Source: Streptomyces sp. S.PB5 (GTDB taxonomy: Bacteria > Actinomycetota > Actinomycetes > Streptomycetales > Streptomycetaceae). From it: 64,000 bases of DNA. The position numbers and the translations under genes were made by a program. Where the stretch lies: NCBI RefSeq assembly GCF_030403745.1, contig NZ_JAQMWP010000013.1:62001-126000 (forward strand), written 5' to 3'. Positions 27,096-34,929 of this stretch are shown in pieces. Under the pieces are notes generated by a model. It worked only from the letters and a program-made list of their open reading frames with translations. It ran no database searches and was not told where the DNA came from. Each line of letters starts with the position of its first letter. Position 1 is the first letter of the stretch.

Positions 27096-28556
27096 TCAGA
27101 ACGGGAACCCGCTCCGCCCGTGCTGCACCGAGATCCACTTCAGCGTGGTGAACGAGTCGAGCATCGTGTCGCCGTTGAGGCGGCCGACGCCGGAGCTCTT
27201 CTCGCCGCCGAAGGGCACGATCGGCTCGTCGTGGACGGTGCCGTCGTTGACGTGAAACATGCCGGTGTCGATGCGCTTGGCGAAGTTGACGCCGCGCTCG
27301 ATGTCCGCGGTGTGGACGGCGCCGCTGAGGCCGTACGGGGTGTCGTTGACGATGCGGACCGCCTCCTCCTCGCCGTCGACCGGGATGAGGAAGGCGACCG
27401 GGCCGAAGACCTCCTGCCGGAGCAGCGGGGAGTCGGCCCGGAGGCCGGTCAGGACCGACGGGGAGACCAGGTTGTCCGTCGCCTCGCCGCGCACCAGGGC
27501 CGTCGCGCCGTCGGCGACCGCCTGCGCGACGGTGGCCGAAAGGGCGTCCGCCTGGGAGGAGTTGATGACCGGGCCGATCACGGTCTGCGGGTCGCGCGGG
27601 TCGCCGACCTTCAGCGACTTGACCTTGGCGACGAACTTCTCGGTGAACTCGTCCGCGACGGAACGGTCGACCAGCACCCGGTTCGCGGCCATGCAGACCT
27701 GGCCCTGATGGACGTACCGGCTGAAGACCGCGGCGTCGACGGCGTAGTCGATGTCGGCGTCGTCGAGGACCACGATGGCGCTGTTGCCGCCGAGTTCGAG
27801 GACCGAGCGCTTGAAGTGCGAGGCGGTGACGGTGGCGACATGGCGGCCGACCTTGTCGGAGCCGGTGAAGGAGATGACCTTCGGGATGGGGTGCTCGAGG
27901 AAGGCGTCGCCGACCTCCGCGATGTCGGTGACGACGACGTTGAGGAGGCCCTTGGGCAGGCCCGCGTCCTCGAAGATCTTCGCGACCAGGGTGCCGCCGG
28001 TGACCGGGGTGTTCTGGTGGGGCTTGAGAACCACGCCGTTGCCGAGCGCCAGCGCCGGGGCCACCGACTTGATCGAGAGGAGGAGCGGGAAGTTGAAGGG
28101 GCTGATCACGCCGACCACGCCCACCGGCACGCGGTAGACGCGGTTCTCCTTGCCGTCGATCGGCGACGGGATGATCCGGCCCTCGGGGCGCAGCGACAGA
28201 TGGATCGCCTCGCGCAGGAACTCCTTGGCGAGGTGCAGTTCGAAGCCGGCCTTGACGAGGGTGCCGCCGATCTCGGCGGTGATCACCTCGGTGATCTCCT
28301 GCTGGCGCTCCTCGATGAGCCGCAGCGCCTTCTCGAAGACCGCGCGACGGGCGTACGGGTTGGTCGCGGCCCACTCCATCTGGGCGCGGGCGGCCGCCTG
28401 GTAGGCCTCGTCGATCTCGTCGACCGTGGCTATGGTGATCGACGCCAGCTTCTCGCCGTCGTACGGGTTGAAGTCGATGATGTCCCAGGAGCCCGTGCCC
28501 GGGCGCCACTCACCGTCGATGTACTGCTGGGCCAGATCCGTGAAGTACGACGACAT
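27096..28556 (-). CDS. NAD(P)-dependent aldehyde dehydrogenase (aromatic-type)
   Basis: 486 residues. Oxidises an aldehyde to the acid. Seen: the NAD-binding SPFNFPL motif, HQNTPVTGG, SFTGSDKVGRHV, the general base in LELGGNSAIVVLDDAD, and the catalytic Cys in HQGQVCMAANR; a normal C-terminal PFGGEKSSGVGR follows. The pattern resembles vanillin/benzaldehyde dehydrogenases, but substrate preference is inferred only. No partner enzyme for aromatic breakdown is adjacent. Confidence 0.93.
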   Translation of the reverse strand: MSSYFTDLAQQYIDGEWRPGTGSWDIIDFNPYDGEKLASITIATVDEIDEAYQAAARAQMEWAATNPYARRAVFEKALRLIEERQQEITEVITAEIGGTLVKAGFELHLAKEFLREAIHLSLRPEGRIIPSPIDGKENRVYRVPVGVVGVISPFNFPLLLSIKSVAPALALGNGVVLKPHQNTPVTGGTLVAKIFEDAGLPKGLLNVVVTDIAEVGDAFLEHPIPKVISFTGSDKVGRHVATVTASHFKRSVLELGGNSAIVVLDDADIDYAVDAAVFSRYVHQGQVCMAANRVLVDRSVADEFTEKFVAKVKSLKVGDPRDPQTVIGPVINSSQADALSATVAQAVADGATALVRGEATDNLVSPSVLTGLRADSPLLRQEVFGPVAFLIPVDGEEEAVRIVNDTPYGLSGAVHTADIERGVNFAKRIDTGMFHVNDGTVHDEPIVPFGGEKSSGVGRLNGDTMLDSFTTLKWISVQHGRSGFPF

Positions 28557-28709
28557 GTGATCCCCAAATCGCTAGCAGAAGCACGCGACGCGCGATCGAC
28601 GTCACGGTCTGATCACGCGTCATCGTACTTCTGCCGTCTGCCAGTTGGGGACACAGAGCGAGGTTCTGGGGAAAACCCTAGGAGAGTTCGCGAAGATCCG
28701 ACGGCGTCA

Positions 28710-29570
28710 TCAGGAGAGCTGGAGGAGACCTCGTAGAAGATCCCGGCTCTCGTCCGGCCCCGGACTGTCCTGCTGGAGTTCCTTGAGAGCCTTCTCGTAC
28801 TGGGCCACGTCCTCGCGCTTGTCCAGGTACAGGGCGCTGGTGAGCTGTTCGAGATAGACGACGTCCAAGAGGTCGGCGTCGGGGAAGCTGAGGATGGTGA
28901 AGGCGCCGGACTCACCGGAGTGGCCGCCGAAGCCGAACGGCATGACCTGCAGCCGTACGTTGGGCCGCTGGGAGACCTCGATGAGGTGCTGGAGCTGGCC
29001 GCGCATGACCTCGCGGTCACCGTATGGCCGGCGCAGGGCCGCTTCGTCGAGGACGATGTGGAGTTCGGGGCCGTCCTCATCGGCGAGGTACTTCTGGCGC
29101 TCCAGGCGCAGGGCGACGCGCTTTTCGATGTCGGCCTCGCTCGCGCCCTTCATACCGCGCTCGACGACCGCGCGGGCGTACGCCTCGGTCTGCAGCAGGC
29201 CGTGCACGAACTGCACCTCGTAGACGCGGATCAGGGTGGCCGCGCCCTCCAGGCCCACATAGGTGGGGAACCAGCTCGGCAGGACGTCGGAGTAACTGTG
29301 CCACCAGCCCGCCACGTTGGCCTCGCGGGCGAGGGAGAGGAGGGAGGCCCGCTCCTGCTCGTCCGTGATGCCGTACAGCGTCAGGAGGTCCTCGACGTCC
29401 CTCGTCTTGAAGCTCACCCGGCCCAACTCCATCCGGCTGATCTTCGACTCCGAGGCACGGATCGAGTACCCCGCCGCCTCGCGGGTGATTCCTCGTGCCT
29501 CACGCAGTCGCCTGAGTTGCGAGCCGAGCAGCATCCGCCGCACCACCGATCCGGGCTCTCCCGCGCTCAC
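28710..29570 (-). CDS. XRE-family regulator with DUF5753 (WhiJ/Scr1-like)
   Basis: 286 residues. N-terminal helix-turn-helix (LRRLREARGITREAAGY, RASESKISRMELGR) followed by the DUF5753 domain (about 95-280; VGLEGAATLIRVYEVQFVHGLLQTEAYARAV). In streptomycetes this type pairs with small DUF397 proteins and HATPase proteins in WhiJ-like modules that influence development. All three components are here within 2 kb. A repeated operator-like element occurs upstream of the other two members. Confidence 0.93.
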   Translation of the reverse strand: MSAGEPGSVVRRMLLGSQLRRLREARGITREAAGYSIRASESKISRMELGRVSFKTRDVEDLLTLYGITDEQERASLLSLAREANVAGWWHSYSDVLPSWFPTYVGLEGAATLIRVYEVQFVHGLLQTEAYARAVVERGMKGASEADIEKRVALRLERQKYLADEDGPELHIVLDEAALRRPYGDREVMRGQLQHLIEVSQRPNVRLQVMPFGFGGHSGESGAFTILSFPDADLLDVVYLEQLTSALYLDKREDVAQYEKALKELQQDSPGPDESRDLLRGLLQLS

Positions 29571-29762
29571 GTTCGCCAGCCTCCCCAGCCGTCTTCAGGA
29601 GCCGAAGTCTGCCACTAAAACACTTCGAGCTGTACTCGTCCGATTACAGAGATGGAAAGAAGCCAAAGATTCCACACCGCATGAGGGGAGGAGAAGGCAA
29701 GAGAGGTAAGGAAGTTGGCGGAAAAAATGACCAACAAGCGGTACGGGAGCGTCCAATTCGGT

Positions 29763-29796
29763 CACGTGCACGTGCATCTGCACCTTGCATCTGCAC
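29763..29796 (+). promoter_or_regulatory. Operator-like repeat upstream of the HATPase gene
   Basis: The sequence contains TGCATCTGCAC twice (29773-29783 and 29786-29796), preceded by CACGTGCACG. A nearly identical element lies, inverted, upstream of the DUF397 gene at 30802-30834. This 297-base gap between the XRE and HATPase genes holds no other recognisable feature. Confidence 0.6.
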
Positions 29797-29867
29797 TCCT
29801 CATCCGAAACCATGGTCCCGCGCAACCGCTGCATCGCAACGACCGCGAACCTCCGGGAGTGCCTCGC

Positions 29868-30374
29868 ATGGGGACGAATGGATCGACCATGCTCGAGCCG
29901 TTACGGCAGGGCCTTCCGCCACTGGATCCCTCGGCCGTGTCCAACGCCGCCTCCTGCGCCCTGCCCGCCCGCTACGAAGCGGTGCGCGAGGCACGGCAGT
30001 TCACCCGTCGCACGCTGGACCAGTGGGACATCGGCGACCGCTTCGACGACGTCTGCCTGGTCGTCTCCGAACTGGTCACCAACGCCCTGCGGCACGGACT
30101 GCCGACCAGCAACGGGGTCGCGCCCGATCAGATTCCGCCCGTGCGGCTGCATCTGATGCGGTGGACCGAGCGACTGGTGTGCGCGGTGCGCGATCCCAGC
30201 CATGACAGCCCGGTCGCGCGCGATTCGGACGACTTCTCGGCGGAATCCGGCCGGGGCCTGTTCCTCGTCGACTCCTTCGCCGACAGCTGGGGCTGGCACC
30301 CGCTCGCGGGCACGCTCAACGGCAAGGTCGTCTGGGCGCTGTTCCGGCTGCAGCTGCAGCAGTCCGCCGAGTGA
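29868..30374 (+). CDS. ATP-binding protein, anti-sigma-factor kinase type (HATPase_c)
   Basis: 168 residues. RsbW/SpoIIAB-like GHKL ATPase: N-box VSELVTNALRHG, G1-like AVRDPSHDSP, and G2 SGRGLFLVDSFADSWGW. ATG 29868 was chosen because GGGAG lies 9 bases before; the frame is open further upstream but across the repeat element. These single-domain proteins are very numerous in streptomycetes; some act on anti-sigma or DUF397/XRE pathways. Genes either side encode the XRE and DUF397 partners. Confidence 0.9.
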   Translation: MGTNGSTMLEPLRQGLPPLDPSAVSNAASCALPARYEAVREARQFTRRTLDQWDIGDRFDDVCLVVSELVTNALRHGLPTSNGVAPDQIPPVRLHLMRWTERLVCAVRDPSHDSPVARDSDDFSAESGRGLFLVDSFADSWGWHPLAGTLNGKVVWALFRLQLQQSAE

Positions 30375-30466
30375 GGCACCGCGGCGTTTTTCGGCGCCGC
30401 GGTTCTACGCGCGTCACCGTGTGTGGCGTACCGATCGCCCTGGGTTCCAGGGTGATTGAGGGGCTG

Positions 30467-30715
30467 TCAGCTCGCTATCAGGTGGTCGAACTCGCCGTCC
30501 TTGACACCGAGGAGCATCGCCTCGATCTCTGCGCGGGTGTAGACGAGGGCCGGGCCGTCCGGGAAGCGCGAGTTGCGCATGGCCACGCCTCCGTCGGGGA
30601 GACGTGCGAACTCGACGCAGGATCCCTGCGAATTGCTGTGCCGGCTCTTCTGCCAGGCCACCCCGTTCAGTTCCGTGGCCGCCATGCCGTTGTACACGTC
30701 GTGGTCCAGGTCCAC
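30467..30715 (-). CDS. DUF397 protein (WhiJ-partner type)
   Basis: 82 residues; GTG at 30715 with GGGGAG 6 bases upstream. Contains the DUF397 core: WQKSRHSNSQGSCVEFA, GGVAMRNSRFPDGPALVYT and the C-terminal FDHLI. DUF397 proteins are believed to bind or antagonise the cognate XRE-DUF5753 regulator. Upstream are two exact copies of TCAGTTGACC (minus strand, 30763-30782) and the shared operator-like element. Confidence 0.92.
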   Translation of the reverse strand: MDLDHDVYNGMAATELNGVAWQKSRHSNSQGSCVEFARLPDGGVAMRNSRFPDGPALVYTRAEIEAMLLGVKDGEFDHLIAS

Positions 30716-30801
30716 AGGTCGCTCCCCGGTGGTGCGGTGGCCTTGGGGGCCATTGATGCAAAGGTCAACTGAGGTCAACTGATCCGGATCATAGCTCTGT
30801 T

Positions 30802-30834
30802 CACGTGCAGATGCATGAGCAGATGCACGTGCAC
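30802..30834 (-). promoter_or_regulatory. Operator-like repeat upstream of the DUF397 gene
   Basis: On the minus strand it carries TGCATCTGC twice (30815-30807 and 30827-30819) in a CACGTGCATCTGC context that matches the element at 29763-29796 almost base for base, differing by a one-base spacing change. It lies about 90-120 bases upstream of the DUF397 start. Confidence 0.6.
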
Positions 30835-30988
30835 GCGGGGTGTTCCCGTGGTTACAGATGTGACGTACGGGGCGCTGCATCCGTTCCCGGGTCTCGTACT
30901 AGAGACAGACGCGTTCCACGCCCTTCCTGTTCCAAGCAAGGGCCACCGCATGAGAAACCCGCATGAAAAACCCGCACGGGAAAGCAGG

Positions 30989-31018
30989 AGGCTCCCCACG
31001 CGCCGGCGTGGGGAGCCT
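30989..31018 (-). terminator. Terminator of the alternative ribosomal protein operon
   Basis: Perfect 13-bp stem (30989-31001 with 31006-31018) and a GCCG loop, 18 bases after the rpsR stop on the minus strand. A T-run (TTTTTC, minus strand) occurs about 20 bases further on. Confidence 0.8.
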
Positions 31019-31036
31019 GGTGGCCTGCGGGTGTCC

Positions 31037-31270
31037 TCACCTGCTGGAGTACGGCAGCAGCGCCATCTCCCGGGCGTTCTTGATGGCGCGGGCGAGCTGT
31101 CGCTGCTGCTGGGCGGTCACACGGGTGACGCGGCGGCTGCGGATCTTGCCGCGGTCGGAGATGAACTTCCGCAACAGGTCGGTGTCCTTGTAGTCGACGT
31201 AGGTGATCCCGGCCTGGTCCAGCGGGTTGGGACGGTTCTTGGCGGGCTTGCGCTCGGGCTTGCGGGGCAT
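31037..31270 (-). CDS. rpsR: 30S ribosomal protein S18, Cys-free paralogue
   Basis: 77 residues. Binds the platform of the small subunit next to S6. Seen: [22 protein letters not shown] and the basic [37 protein letters not shown] end. There are no cysteines, so this is the zinc-independent form. Last gene of the rpmG-rpmE-CobW-rpsR run, 5 bases after the CobW-like stop. Likely derepressed by zinc starvation through Zur. Confidence 0.95.
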   Translation of the reverse strand: MPRKPERKPAKNRPNPLDQAGITYVDYKDTDLLRKFISDRGKIRSRRVTRVTAQQQRQLARAIKNAREMALLPYSSR

Positions 31271-31275
31271 GCGGG

Positions 31276-32511
31276 TCAGACCTCCAGGAGGGTGTCGAAG
31301 GCGGGCGGCAACTGCTTCCAGGCGTCGCGCCCGGCGGCGTACTCGGCGTCGGTGAGCAGACAGTGCTCCAGCAGCCGTTCGAGCCCGTCGCGGTCGAGCG
31401 CGGGCGAGGTGAACACCAGGTGCTGGCAGCAGTCGCCGTGTTCCGGGTGCCAGTCCATGGCCGCGGCGGCCCGGCGCACCGGCGGGACCATCTCCCAGGC
31501 CGCGTCGGGCAGGGAGGCGAGCCAGGGGCCCGCGCTCTCCACGCACAGGGCGCCGCCGGCCGCGTCCCAGTGCAGCAGCACATCGGGCTTGTCGGCGAGC
31601 CAGAACCGGCCCCGGCTGCGGGCCGCAGCGCAGGTGATGTCCTCCAGCGCCTCGTACAGCCGCTCCGGGTGGAAGGGGCGGCGGCGGTGCCAGACCAGGG
31701 TGGAGACCCCGTGGGCGTCGGCCTCGGCGGGGAGCAGGGCGCAGGCCGGGTGCTGCGCGGCGGCCGCGGCCTCCACGTCGAAGCCGGCGAGGGCGGCCGC
31801 CGCCAGCGGTGACCGTGCGGACGCCTGTGCATCCGGGCGTGCCGTACCCGCCGCCCGCTCATCCGGCCGCGCGGTCGGCTGTACGCCCACCGGGCCACCG
31901 TGGCCGATCGGGACCTGGCGGGCCGTCGGGTGCAGCTGGGCCAGCAGCTCGCGGTCCTCGTCGTCGGCCTCCTCCGAGTCGGCCACGGCGAGGACGGGGG
32001 CGTACTCCAGCTGTCGGGCGAAGGTGTCGGCGATCGTGCGCTGGTCGGTGGCGGCCGCGGCGAGGCCGCGGTCGGCGAGGTCGTCGCCGTTGCCGAGGTA
32101 CGGCAGGACCAGGGCCGGGTCCACGGCGGTGATGACGCCGGTGACGGTCAGGCCGCCCGCGGTCACCACCTCGGCCATCGCCTTGGGCTCGACGGAGTCC
32201 CAGAGTTCGACGATCGCGAGCCTGGTCAGGCCGTCGTCGGCGAGGCGGCGGAGCTCGGGGACCAGGTCCTCGCGCAGGGCGCAGCACGCACAGTCGTTGA
32301 CCAGGGGGGCCTCGTCCGCGGAGAGGAGGCCGGTGGCGTCGCGGACGGTTCGTACGACCGTGCCCGCCGCGGCCGTCGCGAGGTCGTGGTGGAGGACGAC
32401 ACTGCCGGGTACGTCGGTGAGCAGCCGCTCGACGGCCGCCTTGCGGGCGTCGGCGTGCAGCCCGCCGACGATCGCGACGGCGAGCGGCACCCCTTCCTTC
32501 GGCCCTTCCAT
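31276..32511 (-). CDS. CobW/COG0523-like protein with degenerate P-loop
   Basis: 411 residues. COG0523 proteins are GTP-driven metal chaperones, often Zur-controlled. The family's metal motif CxCC is present as [11 protein letters not shown], as are [19 protein letters not shown], the [14 protein letters not shown] region and the C-terminal CobW_C-like part ([23 protein letters not shown]). The expected Walker A (GxxGxGKT) is replaced by [11 protein letters not shown], so normal nucleotide binding is doubtful. The middle has a variable Ala/Pro/Asp-rich insertion (about 215-245). ATG overlaps the rpmE stop. Probably aids zinc redistribution during zinc limitation, but by a mechanism that may not need GTP. 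Confidence 0.88.
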   Translation of the reverse strand: MEGPKEGVPLAVAIVGGLHADARKAAVERLLTDVPGSVVLHHDLATAAAGTVVRTVRDATGLLSADEAPLVNDCACCALREDLVPELRRLADDGLTRLAIVELWDSVEPKAMAEVVTAGGLTVTGVITAVDPALVLPYLGNGDDLADRGLAAAATDQRTIADTFARQLEYAPVLAVADSEEADDEDRELLAQLHPTARQVPIGHGGPVGVQPTARPDERAAGTARPDAQASARSPLAAAALAGFDVEAAAAAQHPACALLPAEADAHGVSTLVWHRRRPFHPERLYEALEDITCAAARSRGRFWLADKPDVLLHWDAAGGALCVESAGPWLASLPDAAWEMVPPVRRAAAAMDWHPEHGDCCQHLVFTSPALDRDGLERLLEHCLLTDAEYAAGRDAWKQLPPAFDTLLEV

Positions 32512-32759
32512 CAGCCCTTCTTCCCGTACCGGCGCTCGAAGCGCTCCACGCGTCCGGCGGTGTCCAGGACACGGGCGGTGCCGGTGTAGAAGGGGTGGCT
32601 GACGTCGGAGATCTCGACGTCGACGACCGGGTAGGTGTTGCCGTCCTCCCAGTCGATCGTCTTCTCGCTCGTCATCGTCGAGCGGGTCAGGAAGGCGTAG
32701 TTCGCGGCGCGGTCGCGGAAGACGACCGGGCCGTAGGAGGGGTGGATTCCCTTGCGCAT
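32511..32759 (-). CDS. rpmE2: 50S ribosomal protein L31 type B
   Basis: 82 residues. Long type B L31: [38 protein letters not shown](R)F. The CxxC zinc motif of type A L31 is missing, so it can replace the zinc form when zinc is scarce. Overlaps the CobW-like start by one base (TGATG) and follows rpmG by 8 bases. Confidence 0.97.
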   Translation of the reverse strand: MRKGIHPSYGPVVFRDRAANYAFLTRSTMTSEKTIDWEDGNTYPVVDVEISDVSHPFYTGTARVLDTAGRVERFERRYGKKG

Positions 32760-32767
32760 GGCGGTGG

Positions 32768-32932
32768 TCAGCGCTCCTCTCGGAAGTCGACGTGGCGGCC
32801 GACGACCGGGTCGTACTTGCGGAGCGTCAGACGGTCCGGGTCGTTGCGGCGGTTCTTGCGGGTGACATAGGTGAAACCGGTCCCCGCCGTGGAGCGGAGC
32901 TTGATGACCGGGCGGAGTTCGTTGCGAGCCAT
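32768..32932 (-). CDS. rpmG: 50S ribosomal protein L33, Cys-free paralogue
   Basis: 54 residues. Start [20 protein letters not shown], then [14 protein letters not shown] and [10 protein letters not shown]; no cysteines. ATG at 32932; an in-frame extension upstream runs into the Zur-like site and is not used. First gene of the minus-strand zinc-sparing operon, 14 bases from the palindromic operator. Confidence 0.96.
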   Translation of the reverse strand: MARNELRPVIKLRSTAGTGFTYVTRKNRRNDPDRLTLRKYDPVVGRHVDFREER

Positions 32933-32946
32933 GCCGTGTATCTTAC

Positions 32947-32965
32947 TGAAAATGAATTCCATTTA
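32947..32965. promoter_or_regulatory. Zur-box-like operator between divergent ribosomal protein genes
   Basis: TGAAAATGAATTCCATTTA contains the arms AAATG (32950-32954) and CATTT (32960-32964), close to the streptomycete Zur consensus of the TGAAAATGATTTTCA type. It lies in the 63-base gap between rpmG and rpmB, so one bound Zur dimer pair could silence both directions in zinc-replete cells. The AT-rich base composition stands out in this GC-rich DNA. Confidence 0.8.
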
Positions 32966-32995
32966 CGACAGCGATCCAGGAGAGGTGCATCACCC

Positions 32996-33232
32996 GTGTC
33001 CGCCCACTGCATGCTGACCGGCGCCCAGCCGGGCTTCGGCAACCGCATCTCGCACTCCCACCGGCGCACTTCGCGCCGCTTCGACCCCAACATCCAGAGC
33101 AAGCGGTACTGGCTGCCGAGCGAAGGCCGGTACGTCCGGCTGCGGTTGAGCGCGAAGGGGATCAAGACCGTCGACACGATCGGTGTCGAGGCCGCCGTGG
33201 CGCGCATCCGCGCGCGGGGAGTGAGGATCTGA
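32996..33232 (+). CDS. rpmB: 50S ribosomal protein L28
   Basis: 78 residues; GTG at 32996 with AGGAGAGG (32978-32985) upstream. Seen: [28 protein letters not shown] and [12 protein letters not shown]. It has only one cysteine, so it lacks the zinc-binding set of the C+ form. Overlaps rpsN (TGATG). Confidence 0.96.
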   Translation: MSAHCMLTGAQPGFGNRISHSHRRTSRRFDPNIQSKRYWLPSEGRYVRLRLSAKGIKTVDTIGVEAAVARIRARGVRI

Positions 33233-33537
33233 TGGCCAAGAAGAGCAAGATCGCGAAGAACGAGAAGCGGCAGGAGATCGTCGCCCGGTACGCCGAGCGG
33301 CGGGCCGAGCTGAAGGAGATCATCCGGCGCCCGTCGTCGACCGACGCCGAACGGATCGCGGCACAGCGGGAGTTGGGGCGCCAGCCGCGGGACGCCAGCG
33401 CCACGCGCGTACGCAACCGGGATCAGGTGGACGGGCGGCCGCGCGGGTACTTCCGGGCGTTCGGGCTGTCGCGGGTGAGTCTGCGTGAGCAGGCCCACGC
33501 CGGGTACCTGCCTGGGGTGCGCAAGTCGTCCTGGTAG
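33232..33537 (+). CDS. rpsN: 30S ribosomal protein S14, zinc-free form
   Basis: 101 residues, the long Cys-free S14 type. Seen: [31 protein letters not shown]-type sequence (here [14 protein letters not shown]), [21 protein letters not shown]. It binds the 3' major domain of 16S rRNA and can substitute for the zinc-containing S14. Co-translated with rpmB. Confidence 0.97.
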   Translation: MAKKSKIAKNEKRQEIVARYAERRAELKEIIRRPSSTDAERIAAQRELGRQPRDASATRVRNRDQVDGRPRGYFRAFGLSRVSLREQAHAGYLPGVRKSSW

Positions 33538-33540
33538 CTT

Positions 33541-33560
33541 GCGGTCGTTCCGTCGACCGC
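33541..33560 (+). terminator. Short hairpin after rpsN
   Basis: GCGGTCG (33541-33547) pairs with CGACCGC (33554-33560). It begins 4 bases after the rpsN stop and precedes the RBS of the next gene by about 12 bases. Confidence 0.5.
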
Positions 33561-33579
33561 TACAGCTAGGGAGCCATCG

Positions 33580-34119
33580 GTGACTACGGCGATCTTCTCG
33601 CGCGGCACGTCACGCCGACCGGTGCGGGTCGCGGCGGCGGCCGCGTCCCTGGCGGGCGCGCTCGCGCTGACCGCATGCAGCGGGGACGGCGGCTCCGACG
33701 ACTCCGCGTCGCCGAGCGGCGGTACGTCGTCGGCGGCGACCTCGGACACGGGCGGCGGGACCGGCGGCTCGGCCTCCGCGTCCGCCTCCGCACCGGCTTC
33801 CGCCTCGACCGGGCTGACGGGCAGCTGGCTCGCCACCAAGGGCGGCAAGCAGGTGATCCTGATGGTCAACGGCACCGAGGCCGGCCTGTTCTCGACCGGC
33901 GGGACCGTGTGCAGCGGGACCGCGGGCGAGGAGGACGGCATGCAGATGATCCGTCTCAAGTGCACCGACGGCAACAAGGACCGGACGACCGGAATGGTCG
34001 ACTCCGTCGGCGCGAACAGCCTCAAGGTGACCTGGGAGGGCGGGGTCGGCGCGGAGACGTACACCAAGGGCGACGGCGCCGAACTGCCCTCGGGGCTGCC
34101 GACGGCGAGCCTGGGCTGA
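33580..34119 (+). CDS. Putative lipoprotein
   Basis: 179 residues, GTG start with GGGAG upstream. Signal peptide with basic N-region, Ala-rich hydrophobic core and lipobox LTAC (Cys at about residue 33), followed by a Ser/Gly/Ala/Thr-rich linker of about 45 residues (GGSASASASAPASAS). The mature domain (LTGSWLATKGGKQVILMVNG to the end) has two Cys (TVCSG, LKCTD) and looks like a small beta-sheet domain. No function recognised. Confidence 0.82.
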   Translation: MTTAIFSRGTSRRPVRVAAAAASLAGALALTACSGDGGSDDSASPSGGTSSAATSDTGGGTGGSASASASAPASASTGLTGSWLATKGGKQVILMVNGTEAGLFSTGGTVCSGTAGEEDGMQMIRLKCTDGNKDRTTGMVDSVGANSLKVTWEGGVGAETYTKGDGAELPSGLPTASLG

Positions 34120-34156
34120 GCTCCCCTCCCTCGTAACCCCTGCCCTTTGCCTGCCG

Positions 34157-34191
34157 ACGGGCCGCGGAGTCCTCGGACACCCGCGGCCCGT
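34157..34191 (+). terminator. Terminator after the lipoprotein gene
   Basis: Perfect 11-bp stem ACGGGCCGCGG (34157-34167) with its complement at 34181-34191, 38 bases after the stop codon. Confidence 0.7.
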
Positions 34192-34198
34192 TCGGCGC

Positions 34199-34234
34199 GT
34201 ACGAGCCGTGCGGGCCGTACGAGCCGTGCAGGCC
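34199..34234. repeat. Tandem 18-bp direct repeat
   Basis: GTACGAGCCGTGCGGGCC (34199-34216) is repeated with one mismatch at 34217-34234, in the gene-free stretch between the two lipoprotein genes. Confidence 0.8.
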
Positions 34235-34370
34235 CTGCGGGCTCGCCCGGTCGCCGCGTCGACGTACGCGGAGGGGGCTGGGCAACCGCTCCCCGGCCTC
34301 ATGCGTGATGATCCATGCACGCGTTCACGCAGCACCTGACACGCAGCACCTGAGCTTCCAAGGAACCCAC

Positions 34371-34898
34371 ATGCGCGCCCTCCCCCTCGCCACGACCGCC
34401 CTCGCCGCGGCCCTTCTGCTGACCGCCTGCTCCGACGACGACGGAGGGGACACCACCGGCGCCGAGAAGAAGAAGGGCGGCTCCGCCTGCGCCATCGGTG
34501 AGATGACCGTGACCGCCGGGCCCGCCAACGCCGCCCCGGCCGCCGGGGACACCGGCAACGTGCCCGTCACGATCACCAACAAGAGCGGCGCCGCGTGCAC
34601 CCTGGACGGGCTGCCCGGCGTCCGGTTCGAGACGGGTGACGCCACGATCGAGGTCGCCGCCGACCAGGCCGCGTCGGCGGCGAAGTCGACCCTCGCGAAG
34701 GACGCGGACACGTCCTTCACCATCACCTACGTCCGTGGCGAGGCGGGCGCCGACGACAGCCTCGCGGTGAAGTCGGTGAAGTTCGGCCTGCCGGGATCCA
34801 GCGAGACGGACGGCTTCGAGTGGTCGTACGGCGATGTCGCGCTGAAGGACGGCAAGCCGGACGCGTCGTTCAGCGGTTTCCAGCGGACCGGCGACTGA
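34371..34898 (+). CDS. DUF4232-type lipoprotein
   Basis: 175 residues. ATG 34371 preceded by AAGGAA. Lipoprotein signal LLLTAC (Cys at residue 20), acidic/Gly/Lys linker, then a DUF4232-like immunoglobulin-fold domain: CAIGEMTVTAGPANAAPAAGDTG, VPVTITNKSGAACTLDGLPGV, with a Cys pair. DUF4232 lipoproteins are abundant in streptomycetes with unknown roles. It converges with the DUF2786 gene 31 bases away. Confidence 0.88.
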   Translation: MRALPLATTALAAALLLTACSDDDGGDTTGAEKKKGGSACAIGEMTVTAGPANAAPAAGDTGNVPVTITNKSGAACTLDGLPGVRFETGDATIEVAADQAASAAKSTLAKDADTSFTITYVRGEAGADDSLAVKSVKFGLPGSSETDGFEWSYGDVALKDGKPDASFSGFQRTGD

Positions 34899-34929
34899 GC
34901 ACTGCCCCCTTCGCTCCGGCCCCGCCCCG

